A stretch of 36,810 nucleotides of DNA from Paraphysomonas bandaiensis (taxonomy: Eukaryota; Chrysophyceae). Every line of letters begins with the position of its first letter. The first letter of the stretch is position 1. The stretch lies in contig CBFFRP010000542.1 of NCBI GenBank assembly GCA_965644295.1, forward strand, positions 1 through 36,810, written 5' to 3'. The notes below the pieces were generated by a model that saw nothing but the letters and a program-made list of their open reading frames with translations, did not search any database and had not been told where the DNA came from. Both the position numbers and the translations under genes were made by a program. Positions 1-9,617 of the stretch are shown in pieces.

Positions 1-750
1 AAGTGTTGTTCTGTTTGTACACTAGTGTTCTGACTTCACTGGAGGTGGGGTTTGCGCGGTGATTCTTGGAGGGGGTCACTAGTACAAGCTTACAACGCTT
101 GACATACTGTTTAGAGTAATAATCATCCTGTTCTCCTGCAATCAGACATACATACAGCTCTGGTTAACTCATTGTGTTTGTTTCTGCTACACAGCCTTGG
201 TTATCAAACCTGGCTGTGTCACAGTAATTAATTACTACAAAAAGCAGATCAGCGCTGATAGTAATTGTTACACATACACCTCATTTTGCGATATTTGCAA
301 CACTTGTTGTTCTTGCACATTAGAATACTGAGCCTGGCCTTTATTAGCCTCCTCGTATTCGAATAGTCCTTAGAGTCTATAGATTGCATACCAGTGCAAG
401 CTTAGGTATTAAGGAGTGATATCTTGCAGTGTTTGAGAATACATATCCGTGAGCGCAGACTCCGTTAGACTGCGTCGTTAAGAGTGTACCTTGAACACTG
501 CAACAAACTCAACATTTTGGAAAACTGCTCTTATCGCATTGACAACTGACCGTCTGCGAAATGAGTAGATACCACAATTATTGAGTGGGTGAGATAGACC
601 TTGTAAGAGACTTGCAATACAATTTTATCGCATAGACAACTGACTGCCTGCGAAATACTTGTACAGCAATATCTACATAGTTTGATCTTGCGATAGCTCC
701 AATAAACCTGAGCCCAAGCTGTCCTGTAATTAATAAGACCGCAATTCAAA
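1..750 (+). repeat. Leader or partial LTR of gypsy-like element A
   Basis: Non-coding sequence directly upstream of the element A gag start. No second copy lies in the window, so I cannot place an LTR boundary or a primer-binding site. Two structures stand out. One is a hairpin at 190-218 with a 7-bp outer stem (CACAGCC/GGCTGTG), an inner GGTT/AACC stem and a 4-nt loop. The other is a direct repeat of about 32 bp at 531-562 and 625-656 with three mismatches (TTATCGCAT...TGCGAAAT). Both could belong to the transcribed leader, for example in packaging or dimerisation, but this is inference from position. Confidence applies to the assignment as part of element A. Confidence 0.5.
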
Positions 751-2553
751 ATGTCTACTCCTAGTGGCAAAAGGACCAGCAAGAAGCCGTCCACTGCTCC
801 ACGGCGTCCTAAACCAGTGGTACAGGAGGACTCACCAGATAAAATAGATGAAAGTCAATACGAAGAAGCGCCCATGATGCCTTCACCTTCTGCCCCAGCA
901 TCCTCAGCAACCCAACAGATTCTGGACTCAGTACAGGAGATCCAAGATACCCTGGGACAAGTAGCCTTTGCGATATCCAACCTAGACAGTAGGGTACAAG
1001 CTCTGGAGAGTTCTAAGAGAGCAGATACACCTGATTCACCAGACACCCAGAGTGATGACACACCTGATTCATTCAGCAGCAAGGGCATTAAAGCAAATAC
1101 CACACCCAGGGGAGTCACTAAGCGTGCTAAGAAAGACCGACCAAAACCCCGTTATTCCACTTTAGGAGATCTGGCTACATTCAGGAGATTGCCAGAGAAG
1201 AAAGAGCAACTGAGTGAGGAGAGCTCCGACTCAGAGCTTGAGGAAGAGGCAGAAGAACATTTGGGGCGTCTTGCCAGTGTTTTTGGAGAGAAACGTCCAG
1301 GAAAGTTCTTCCGGAATTTGAAACGCAGCGCCAAGGTGGCCCAAGCTAAGACTGTCAATATAACTAGGCTGGAGAAGAAGTGTCACGTCAGGATTGAGAC
1401 ATTCAAACTTGGTAGAGTTTCAAGGGCGATCAAGGAGATTCTGGATTTCCAAGAAGAGGAAGAAACAGAAGTCCGCATCCAGAAAGTTTTATCTAGAAAC
1501 CTGAAGGATCACTTGCGTTCCGTCTATGATATTCAACACGCAGAATTAGCTAGCATGGACATATCTGACCTCATGAGAATCGTAGCCCTAGAGACGAAAG
1601 TTTTCAGCTGTGTTGGGTTTTACAACGAGCTGAAAGAATCTCTCAGCCATATGAAGGTCATGGAGTGGGACAATGTCAACGCTGTCAATTTTGAAGCCTT
1701 CTATTTTCAACAACTTCGTTTGATAGAATCCTTTAAAAGGATGTTGTCTATCATGTTGGAAAATGAAAGCAACAGGCGTTGGTGTCCACAGGCTGATGAC
1801 AAGGAATACGGCCTTATTAGGCTATTTAAAACCCTGAACGACGTCACATATGTGAAATTTGTTCTAGGTTGTATTCCGAAGAAGAAGTTCGACTTTATGG
1901 AAGACTTCTTCAAACTATATACGGAGGTACTGTTAGACCATTACCAGATCACGATTGCTTATAAACAGTTGCCCTTCAAAGCAACCGTGCAACATCAGGC
2001 GAAGTATGAGGAATACATGAAGCGCAAGCGTGAAATGTTTTCTAGACCTAAGCCTGGAGTGGCAAAGAATTCCACTAGCACCCACTCTTCTACCAGGTTA
2101 TTTAACATGGAAGAGGAACAGGCTTCTTTTTCTTCAAATGAATTTTCTCATGATGAAGAAGATTTATGGGATGCCTATGGGGATACATGGAAAAGCAACA
2201 ACCACAGTACCGATGTTCCTACTGGCGGCAAACCTAATGGCGAGCCAGCGACCGAAACTTCTGAAGAGAAAGATACATCCGACTCAGAAGGAGCTTTGCA
2301 AGCTATGGATGGCCAGAATCCATCTCATAAACCCAAACAAGAGAAGTATGGGTGCATGAGAAAAATCATGTATGGCAAGTGCGACAAGAGTGATTGTCGT
2401 TATAGCCATAATCCTAGAGCTCTCGCCAATACCGCTTCGGAATTGGCTGAGAAATCCCAAGCTTATTTGAAGACCACTTCTTCAACTTCGGGGTCTCAGG
2501 ATAAACCTCCTGCTATTTTAAGGAGAGATCGCTTCGGCGACTCTCGTCCTTGA
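751..2553 (+). CDS. gag: Gag-like protein of gypsy-like element A, with CCCH zinc finger
   Basis: The 600-residue ORF starts at ATG 751. The N-terminal quarter is Ser/Pro-rich and acidic with a short coiled-coil segment (about residues 55-90). The middle (about 270-430) is a helical capsid-like region alignable by eye with the Gag of element C at 34096-35565; shared landmarks include an ETKV motif and a conserved D-W. Near the C-terminus is a CCCH finger, C535-X8-C544-X4-C549-X3-H553, where most Ty3/gypsy Gags have CCHC knuckles. The likely role is RNA binding and capsid assembly in the cytoplasm. The ORF ends at TGA 2551-2553, and the protease ORF follows in the same frame after five sense codons. 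The frame is intact, so the copy is either young or constrained. Confidence 0.8.
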   Translation: MSTPSGKRTSKKPSTAPRRPKPVVQEDSPDKIDESQYEEAPMMPSPSAPASSATQQILDSVQEIQDTLGQVAFAISNLDSRVQALESSKRADTPDSPDTQSDDTPDSFSSKGIKANTTPRGVTKRAKKDRPKPRYSTLGDLATFRRLPEKKEQLSEESSDSELEEEAEEHLGRLASVFGEKRPGKFFRNLKRSAKVAQAKTVNITRLEKKCHVRIETFKLGRVSRAIKEILDFQEEEETEVRIQKVLSRNLKDHLRSVYDIQHAELASMDISDLMRIVALETKVFSCVGFYNELKESLSHMKVMEWDNVNAVNFEAFYFQQLRLIESFKRMLSIMLENESNRRWCPQADDKEYGLIRLFKTLNDVTYVKFVLGCIPKKKFDFMEDFFKLYTEVLLDHYQITIAYKQLPFKATVQHQAKYEEYMKRKREMFSRPKPGVAKNSTSTHSSTRLFNMEEEQASFSSNEFSHDEEDLWDAYGDTWKSNNHSTDVPTGGKPNGEPATETSEEKDTSDSEGALQAMDGQNPSHKPKQEKYGCMRKIMYGKCDKSDCRYSHNPRALANTASELAEKSQAYLKTTSSTSGSQDKPPAILRRDRFGDSRP

Positions 2554-2568
2554 GATAAGGAGGTTAAC

Positions 2569-3207
2569 ATGATTGAGGACCTAGAAGAACATGTGATCAG
2601 TGTTTGTGATGGGAATGATGATTGTGATTATCTCCCAGAGGCTAAAACATTGAATACTACTTCTTCAAAGGTCCATTTCAAGGATGGAGCTAAGCTGTAT
2701 GCTTCATATCCTTCAGCCAAGAAATTTTCATCAGCACATACTGTAGGTAGAGTAATTATAGACAAGAAGTTCGGAGTGGAAGAATTAGTGAAAGTTTTAT
2801 GTGACACAGGAGCCCTATCCGCTAACTACGTAGCACGTGATCTTGTGGATAGATTGCGTACCAAGCTAGAACCTAGCAGGTTCTACAAGGTCAAACACCG
2901 TGTGGTTTTGGCAGACAGTAGAACCGTAAAGGATCTTGACGAAGGGGTTCGATTGAACTTAGTGTTTACCGATCCCAAGAGTCACACTTACCAGTACACT
3001 GGTGAGTTCATCGTGATCGACATGTCATCTAATGACATTATTTTGGGACTACCAGCCCTCACTGGGAAGCTATACCCTTTCATGTGTGCTGTCATGGAGC
3101 AGGCCCATGAGAATCATCTCGAAGATTCGGCTCAAGGGAACCATAATTTGAGTTACCTCCTCCTCGAGAACCTCCAGACAAACCATCTCCCCTCCCTTCG
3201 TCTCTGA
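2569..3207 (+). CDS. Aspartic protease (5' part of truncated pol), element A
   Basis: The 212-residue ORF from ATG 2569 is in frame with gag upstream (TGA 2551, then open). It contains D79-T80-G81 followed by ALSANYV, then an ADSRT motif, and later NDIILGLPAL, the second conserved block of retropepsins. The same order and wording occur in element C (DTG at residues 68-70, NDIIIGLPAI), so this is the Gag-Pol processing protease of a Ty3/gypsy-like element. The reading frame becomes unlike element C after about residue 175 and stops at 3207. Reverse transcriptase, RNase H and integrase are missing. The copy is therefore cut at about 3.1-3.2 kb, probably by later insertion or deletion. Confidence 0.8.
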   Translation: MIEDLEEHVISVCDGNDDCDYLPEAKTLNTTSSKVHFKDGAKLYASYPSAKKFSSAHTVGRVIIDKKFGVEELVKVLCDTGALSANYVARDLVDRLRTKLEPSRFYKVKHRVVLADSRTVKDLDEGVRLNLVFTDPKSHTYQYTGEFIVIDMSSNDIILGLPALTGKLYPFMCAVMEQAHENHLEDSAQGNHNLSYLLLENLQTNHLPSLRL

Positions 3208-3756
3208 TACCTTGCCGTCATCTTCCTTCCACACACACTCTTTGCCTCAGCCTGTACCCCGCTTCACCAACACAGACACTAACAATGGCAGCTGAGGACG
3301 TCCGAGTCTCTCCTCTAGACCATCATGATCATCTCGTGCATAGGTCTATCAGAGTACCCGACCTTAACAGACCTAGTTCTGTTGCGCAGTCCCACCCTCC
3401 TCAATCAGATGTTGCCTCTTTTGCACCATCTCACTCCCTCTCGACTCCCTGTTGCTGGACACACCGGATGACCCTCATATCCAACTCCTGTCCAGCTATA
3501 CACTCTCTTGCATGTGCTCTCTACCGCTGGCTAAGACAGCAAAAGAGTCAATTTCGACGCTTCTTCACAGTAGGCCATAACCTTTTGCAAGACCTTCATC
3601 CACATACCTCCGAGCCACTTGGCACAATGCCTAAAGGAAGGCCACCAGATCGCCAATCTCAGCAGGGTATAGTACTGTTTCCTCTGGTTGCCGTGAGGTA
3701 CATAAGGCAGTCTCCGAGGCAAATTGCACACAATGTATGTGTAGTCATATAGCGAG
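3208..3756. other. Unassigned stretch between element A and a non-LTR tail
   Basis: The sequence is C-rich and pyrimidine-rich at the start. A 155-codon ORF is open from an ATG at 3285, but it is low in complexity, matches no family I know and is not shared with the related repeat at 26-29 kb. It may be the 5' part of the truncated non-LTR copy whose tail begins at about 3757. I see no convincing gene. Confidence 0.4.
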
Positions 3757-4045
3757 TGGAGTCTCATCCCAAGGGGAGACCTCCAGATCACACGCGCCGG
3801 CGAGTCCCAGGACACACGAGCATGGCGAGCCTCATAACACACACTAAGAACAGAAGTGGTCGCACCTTGGTGCTTGCGGCGACGCACAAGCAGCTTCCGT
3901 AGCGTTAAATAGTAGGATAACGGAATTTGTATTGATTCGTTACGGGTAGAGGTCTAACTAGTATGTCTAGCATTCAACTAGCCACTACATTGGTGCAGGT
4001 TCTTAACGCCTATTGCTACATAAAAAGACTTTTAATATAAGCTAG
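3757..4045 (+). repeat. 3' tail of a non-LTR retrotransposon copy
   Basis: The reverse complement matches 26296-26670, the 3' end of the non-LTR element on the minus strand. Shared landmarks are CAAGGGGAGAC (near 3769), a block around TAGTAGGATAACGG, and a terminal block ending in CGCCTATTGCTA then AAAAGACTTT. Divergence is roughly 15-20 percent by eye. This copy therefore lies in the + orientation and ends near 4045. Only the untranslated tail can be recognised. Confidence 0.65.
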
Positions 4046-4470
4046 ATCACAGAGAGAATTTGTCGTAAGACTAGATAGGTTAATTAATACCGTTTACACG
4101 AAGTTGTGATAACCAACACTAACTCATTTTAATCCACGCATAATATCCTACCTACGCGAACCTCTCGTTACTGAACATATCTTGAAAGATCAAACTATTT
4201 CAGTTTCTCAATATCATCACAGCATTTGTACATCATTATAATTTCACTGTATTCTCGTACATTGTCTTCAAGTGACATACTGAATATACTAGAATAAGAT
4301 ACATATTCTAATAACGAAAGTATTTGACTTAATAATTACAATTCTGTCTTGGGAGTACATATATGGGAACTAAGCATTGTGTGCAACAAAGCAAGGTTAA
4401 GGTTTAAGTAGTACAAGGTTAACCCTCTGCCTACAATTACCTCACCAGTTCACACGTGTGTATGTTGTTG
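4046..4470. other. AT-rich intergenic, nothing recognised
   Basis: No ORF of note and no repeat shared with other parts of the window. It holds the 3' flank of the GGPP synthase gene. Confidence 0.5.
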
Positions 4471-5638
4471 CTACAGAGTCGTGATGAGTTCGCTAGAATC
4501 GGCTGCTAGCTGCGCTCTCATCTGCTGCTCGTCACTATCCAGTTGTGAGTCCAGCTTTTCTATTAAGCCAATAAGTCCCTGATGTCCACCAAGTGACTGA
4601 ATATGATTTACTATTTCTTGCCGCAGCCCACGTAAAACTTCGCGAGTGTAAGTCAGTGACCCTGACTCGATCATCAGCTGGACTGCATATCTTTTAATGC
4701 CATCATCAGATGTGCGTTGTCTAAGAATATTCAGTAGTCGAGAGTCTCCCGGGCACGAGTTGATGGCATGCAAAATAGGAAAAGAAAATTTCCCTTCAGT
4801 CAAGTCCTCGCAGAACGATTTCGTTTGCATGTAGGACACACTACATATGTTAAGCATCAAATATGAAATTTATAATTTGAGCTTACTAACCTGGATATGT
4901 TCACGTAGTCATCTCTTATTTGAAAATAAAGTCCCAGAGCATTAAGAAGCTCTGTAAAGTCGGTAGTACAGTTACTGAAGGACTGCATTAGCCCGACGGC
5001 CAGGCGAAACAAGCCTCCAGTTTTGTTTAGAACCATCGCCCTATACTCGTCCTCTGCAACAGCGTAACTTTACATATCACAATAAATGGTCATGTGCTAC
5101 CTGAGGGACACTTACACTGCTCCCTCCAGAGACTGTAAGAAGTGCAACGTCAGTGTCAGTGCATACTGCGATATAGTTGTGGAGAGGATATACTTACATA
5201 TCGTATCCTTGTCCCCTATGGAGGTTCAGCATCTCTCTCACATACACACGCATCGCATCTGCGGAGTTCAATTCATGACACTGCTCCAATGCTATGAAGT
5301 ATACGTAGTTCGCGCAGTTGATAGTGTTCGGTGTACCATCTGAAATATAAGTACGAATGAATTTCGATATAACAATATGATATAACGATGCGCATACATA
5401 TGGAGTGTGCCACAGGAACACCACGTCGCATTTTGCTGTTATCTTCAATATCATCCACCAGCAAGCTTGCATTGTGTAGAGTCCCAATTATAGATTTCAC
5501 TACTTCTACCTTGTCCTCTGGAATGCGTAGCCAGGTCTGAAAGGAATCCACAAGCAAACCTCGCACATCCTTCCCAGGAATTCTACTTAAGTAGTGGTAC
5601 GGCTCCAAGATAGAGTAATCGTTTACATACTTCTCCAT
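4471..5638 (-). CDS. GGPS1: Geranylgeranyl diphosphate synthase, five exons
   Basis: Polyprenyl synthase that makes GGPP (C20) from farnesyl and isopentenyl diphosphate, for protein prenylation and isoprenoid synthesis. Minus-strand exons are 5638-5398, 5339-5198, 5132-5118, 5067-4891 and 4840-4471, giving 945 nt and 314 residues (animal and fungal enzymes are about 300). All introns are GT-AG: 58, 65, 50 and 50 nt. The first Asp-rich motif is D62-D-I-E-D66, followed by RRG. The second is Q-I-R-D-D near residue 186, followed by SFCEDLTEGKFSFP, a signature of the GGPP synthase subfamily. Exon 3 is only 15 nt, yet it restores the expected LWRE segment. ATG 5638 is chosen because the family starts MEK; the GTG one codon upstream is not a start. 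The phrase NILRQR and its surroundings read as fungal or animal. Confidence 0.92.
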
Positions 5639-5887
5639 CACAGTTACAGTTTGACCCCTGTGTTGTTGCTCTCACAATTAATGCTTGTAGCTCAATTGTT
5701 GTTTAGGAGTCCAGTTGGTGGAATTCACTCCAACACTTTTCACCAAACTGAAAAGTGACTGTTTAAGATTCCTATGTGAAAAGTTATGTTTTGTGGATGG
5801 AGTTTTGAAGAAAAACAACTTATGAATTGATGAATCACCGCAATGAAAGTCATTCAGTGACATATCAGCTTTCACACAGTTCTAGCC
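5639..5887. promoter_or_regulatory. Shared divergent promoter region, GGPP synthase / eL20
   Basis: This 249-bp gap lies between two start codons pointing away from each other, so it must hold both core promoters and both 5' UTRs. It contains a perfect 8-bp inverted repeat, CACTTTTC at 5734-5741 and GAAAAGTG at 5750-5757, with an 8-nt spacer. This could be a protein-binding site or a hairpin. No clear TATA box was seen. Placement is certain; function is inferred. Confidence 0.5.
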
Positions 5888-6609
5888 ATGCCAACTAAGG
5901 TTGTCTTAAATGCTTTTCTCAAGCCTGTGCTGATATATGTTTTTGTATAGATGCGCCTTTTCCAGGTTGTCGGCCGCAAGGCCCCAACCCCTAACGATGA
6001 ATCTCCCCAGATTTATCGCATGAAGCTCTTCGCTCCTAATGAAGTGAATGCCAAGTCCCGCTTTTGGTACTTCATGCATCAGATGCGCAAGATGAAGAAG
6101 ACGACTGGCGAGATCCTTGATGTTAACGAAGTATGCTTGTTATCAGAGCTCTGTGGATTGTTATTTGTTGTTTATTGTTCTGTTCTCTATAGATTACTGA
6201 AAAGAACACCAACTACGTCAAGAACTATGGTATTTGGATCAAGTATAACTCTAGAAGCGGCACACACAATATGTACCGCGAGTACAGAGACGTGAGCCTC
6301 AATGCTGCTATCGATACCCTCTGTAAGTTTGACATGTCTATGACCCGCTGTATTTCTACACACGCTTTTCATGTATAATATTTATGTCGTGCAGACAATG
6401 ATATGGCTGGTCGTCATCGCTCTCGATTCCAGTCTATTCAGATCATCCGCACCGCCACTGTTAAGTCTTCTGATTGCAAGCGTGTGACCACCACTCAGTT
6501 CCACGACTCCAAGCTGAAATACCCCTTGCCCCACAGAGTTGTTCGCCCTACCACTAAGCAGCTGCGCTCCAAGTACTTGGCCACCAGACCATCCACTCAT
6601 TTCAATTAA
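5888..6609 (+). CDS. RPL18A: 60S ribosomal protein eL20 (L18a/L20), four exons
   Basis: Large-subunit ribosomal protein. Proposed exons are 5888-5899, 5951-6130, 6193-6322 and 6395-6609 (537 nt, 178 residues; human has 176). Introns are 51, 62 and 72 nt with GT-AG ends. Diagnostic segments are VVGR near the N-terminus, [65 protein letters not shown] and YPLPHRV. Exon 1 codes only M-P-T-K. It is inferred because GTTGT...TATAG has the intron size of its neighbours and because the family usually has residues before VVGR. Translation could instead begin at ATG 5951. The gene is divergent from GGPP synthase, a common setting for a strongly expressed gene. Confidence 0.92.
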
Positions 6610-7012
6610 TTGGATACTTATGCGGTTTTGGCTAGATAGCATCTTGGTGCCTGTTGCTGTTTTGCACTGTATTTAAGATGATATAAGAAGAAAGCTTTGT
6701 CATAGCAGTCCTATTTCATGTGGGGATTTCATGGGGGGACCACGCACACATAAACGCAGCTTTGCTCATGCAAGGTACAGACTAAGAAAATACTGATTCA
6801 AGTAGGGGTGGCTGACAGGGCTGTGCATATCAATGTCTATCAATTAATTTACGCAGGCTGTAGTCAATTCTAATTGCAATTATTACTTACTGTCTCAATT
6901 TCAATTATTGCAATTAATGTGCAATTATTAGTACTAAACTACATTAGCTGCCTACAAGCTACCTCAACTTTCATTTCATTCCAGAGGCGACGGTTCATGC
7001 TGCGGGTTGCGG
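6610..7012. other. Intergenic, AT-rich
   Basis: This is the 3' flank of the eL20 gene. At 6840-6930 CAATTA/TTGCAATTA words recur (simple AT-rich sequence). No gene recognised. Confidence 0.5.
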
Positions 7013-7172
7013 TGTTGAGTTTTGCTGTTTGAGCAATTAAAAGCTGTAATTCTAAGATATTGGAATTATGACGGTTACTGGAGAATACAGTAGTGATGAG
7101 CTGTATTATGAGAAGTGATATCATGACGATGTAAGATCGTACTAGAAATGAGTGGTAGTAGAGATAACGTGA
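7013..7172 (+). repeat. Old fragment of a copia-type LTR
   Basis: It starts TGTTGAGTTTTGCTGTTTG and matches the reverse complement of the copia LTRs at 9945-10264 and 22632-22951, including GAGCAATTAAAAGCTGTA and later GACGATGTAAGATCGTACTA then GAAATG. It differs by scattered substitutions and an internal deletion of roughly 50 bp, and similarity is lost after the GTAGAGATA word. It lies opposite in orientation to the intact copia element. It is probably a solo or truncated LTR of the same or a sister family. Confidence 0.7.
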
Positions 7173-7478
7173 TATATTGCTTATTATATTTATTTTAATC
7201 TTCTCTTATCTTAACTTGAATCATGAGTGAATACACGTCCAGTTAACTTAGTAATCATCCAATTGTGTCATAACTTGACATGCGGTAAGGAGTTTGCTGA
7301 TTGAGACGTGTAATAACCAGCTATTAGGTTATTCTAGTCTACAAGCTCTCTATTGTATATGCTTAAGTTTGTACATACTATCTGTGCAAACATAGATTGA
7401 ATATTATTATTATTGCCATAACTCACACTAAGATATATGATATATTATGACTATGACAATTCGGGATCTATTATTGAA
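7173..7478. other. AT-rich, nothing recognised
   Basis: No ORF, no shared repeat and no structured element that I can support. Confidence 0.4.
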
Positions 7479-7615
7479 CCTAGTCAAATTGGAGTAATTT
7501 CCTAGTCACACCAAAATTGGTGTAAAAACCTAGTCAAGCGGTTGAAAAACCTAGTCATTTAATAATTCATATTTTCAGTTTACAATGACTAGGTTTTATG
7601 GTATTCACCTAGTCA
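7479..7615. repeat. CCTAGTCA cluster 1
   Basis: Six perfect copies of CCTAGTCA lie at 7479, 7501, 7529, 7550, 7586 (inverted, TGACTAGG) and 7608. The first four sit in a context alignable with cluster 2 at 9618-9701 (TTATTgAACCTAGTCAAATTGG and so on), so the two clusters are diverged direct copies. A singleton lies at 8293. Confidence 0.75.
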
Positions 7616-7658
7616 AAAATAAAAATTTTCATTCAAACATGGGAGCATACTCTATCCA

Positions 7659-7986
7659 TCAATTGATAAATGTAGATATTGTATACATGCAATACATAAC
7701 ATTATAACGTTGCATTCCAATGAGAAATTGGTGACCATGTCCGGTGCAATTCCATAGCTTCCCAAGGGCCATGACATCGGTGGGTTCACCGTTGATGAGG
7801 GACCTCGCTGCATTGTGAGTCTTGATGGAGATCAACATGTGCTTCACATCAATGTTCCCTGAGCACATAATTAAGATATGTAGAGAGTTATAAATGTATT
7901 TTACATACCTCACAAGCGATATTGGGTTTGCACTTGATTATCAAGGGATCTCCCGTACAACATACATAATATTATACTGTGATGTC
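7659..7986 (-). other. Possible relic exon, unrecognised
   Basis: Within AT-rich DNA, 7720-7865 is richer in G+C and open on the minus strand, reading like real protein (for example SIKTHNAARSLINGEP). A GT...AG-like 50-nt gap (7912 down to about 7863) lies upstream, but the frame across it meets a stop. It may be a decayed exon of a host gene or of the repeat flanked by the CCTAGTCA clusters. I do not recognise it. Confidence 0.2.
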
Positions 7987-8072
7987 TGTCATACAATGAT
8001 TAGCACTCACAAGATTGTAAAAAGTATTGTGTCATACAATGATTAACAGTCACAAGAACGCAAAATATATTG
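7987..8072. repeat. Tandem duplication, 43 bp x 2
   Basis: TGTCATACAATGATTA... repeats at 7987-8029 and 8030-8072 with several substitutions. Confidence 0.7.
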
Positions 8073-8365
8073 TAATATATAAATGCAGAGTACATATCTA
8101 TTGCACATACCTCACTAGAGGTAGGATCAATAGCTGCTAGTACCCACAGCGCGGGCAGTTGTAGACAAGAACGATAATAATATAGGTTTCGCTCTTGATT
8201 TTGTAAGCTTCCTCCCTTACAGCATATATATGCTGTGGTACCTATAATACAGTGATCCGTACTCTACTAAAACGCATCAGTACAATATAAAACCTAGTCA
8301 TATACTTACAGTTCAGAGGACCTGAATCCAAAATACGACATACCCATAAGCCAGTCTGAAAGCAA
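8073..8365. other. Non-coding spacer
   Basis: No gene seen. It contains one isolated CCTAGTCA at 8293-8300 and a segment around 8100-8260 with faint similarity to 7905-7985 (CTCAC...TTTGCACTTGAT against CTCAC...TTTCGCTCTTGAT), perhaps an old duplication. Confidence 0.35.
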
Positions 8366-8813
8366 GATGCTGTAAGACTGATGACACACTCATGATGCTG
8401 TAAGACTGATGACACACTCATGATACTGTAAGACTGATGACACACTCATGATACTGATGTTCTGATGACACACTCATGATACTGTAAGACTGATGACACA
8501 CTCATGATGCTGTAAGACTGATGACACACTCATGATACTGTAAGACTGATGACACACTCATGATACTGTAAGACTGATGACACACTCATGATGCTGTAAG
8601 ACTGATGACACACTCATGATGCTGTAAGACTGATGACACACTCATGATGCTGTAAGACTGATGACACACTCATGATACTGTAAGACTGATGACACACTCA
8701 TGATACTGTAAGACTGATGACACACTCATGATGCTGTAAGACTGATGACACACTCATGATACTGTAAGACTGATGACACACTCATGATGCTGTAAGACTG
8801 ATGACACACTCAT
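8366..8813. repeat. 28-bp minisatellite, 16 units
   Basis: Sixteen contiguous 28-bp units run GAT(G/A)CTGTAAGACTGATGACACACTCAT. Fifteen differ only at base 4 (G or A). Unit 4 (8450-8477) carries GATGTTCTGATG in place of TGTAAGACTGATG. The array ends in a partial unit at 8814-8831 that repeats the same GATGTTCTGATG variant. The unit length is not a multiple of three, so it is not a coding repeat. Confidence 0.97.
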
Positions 8814-8831
8814 GATGCTGATGTTCTGATG

Positions 8832-9617
8832 CTGCTCTACAGTCCACTTCAATGATACTGCTTTTAGAAGTTTGTTCCCTGAAAACCTCCTTTTTTTTCC
8901 GTTGGACTAAAAATAGGGAGATTTATGCACCCCTGAAAGCCAATGCAGCAATCGAAGTCATTCATTCAGTTCTGAAGTGAAGGAAGATGAGCGCCATCAC
9001 TCCCAGCATATGAAGATCTCAAGATGTCCTGCGGATCATAGAGTGAGTTATACCCACAGCTTCATGGACCCTCCTCCCCATAACACTCACAGGGACCATC
9101 GCTATATGCATACATGCTACAGATAGGCTAGATAGACATACACGTACATCTGTGTTATGTAGATATGTATATATGAGCTTATTGTTATGTTTGAGTGTTT
9201 GTTTTGATGCTCTGTAAGCCACTAATATATTGTGTGGTGTGAGATGGTATCTTAGACAGTCACAGTGTGTAATCAATGGATATAAGAACAACTTCTAAAT
9301 ATTGAGTGTCAATTGATATTTGATAACTTAACACGTCAGTTAGAAGGAGAGGTAGTGTAGGACTATCTACCTATATACAGAGTATATATATATGTCCTGT
9401 ATCATATGATTAAGTGTAGTACAGTATATACATCAGGGATAGGGAACAATATATTGTATTGCAATATACATTGTACAATATATTGTAAAATTTATTGATT
9501 GGTGGACTGGTCAAATATTCCATCAATGTTGTTTCTGTTAAAGTAGCTCACAATATATTGCAATATATAACAATCAATATTATGGTAGTCATATACAGAA
9601 AGGGAAATATTATTCAA
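8832..9617. other. Non-coding, AT-rich, with palindromic words
   Basis: No gene recognised. The palindrome ACAATATATTGT occurs at 9446-9457 and 9475-9486, with a near copy at 9550-9560. Confidence 0.4.

Noticed and set aside
2557-2571. AAGGAGG five bases before ATG 2569 looks like a perfect bacterial ribosome binding site
   Set aside because: The window is eukaryotic (spliced genes, LTR elements). The word is part of the in-frame stretch between the TGA and the protease ATG.
3285-3752. 155-codon ORF as a host gene
   Set aside because: Biased His/Ser/Pro/Arg composition, no domain, and a location between two transposon fragments.
5086-5343. 85-codon + strand ORF over the GGPP synthase gene
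   Set aside because: It is a shadow of exons 2-3 and their introns on the other strand, with no family likeness.
8366-8813. Regular 28-bp repeats as a CRISPR array
   Set aside because: Units are contiguous with no spacers, and the context is eukaryotic.
8366-8813. CTGATGA words in each unit as box C/D snoRNAs
   Set aside because: The first base does not fit the box C purine, and there are no paired D box and terminal stem in one unit.
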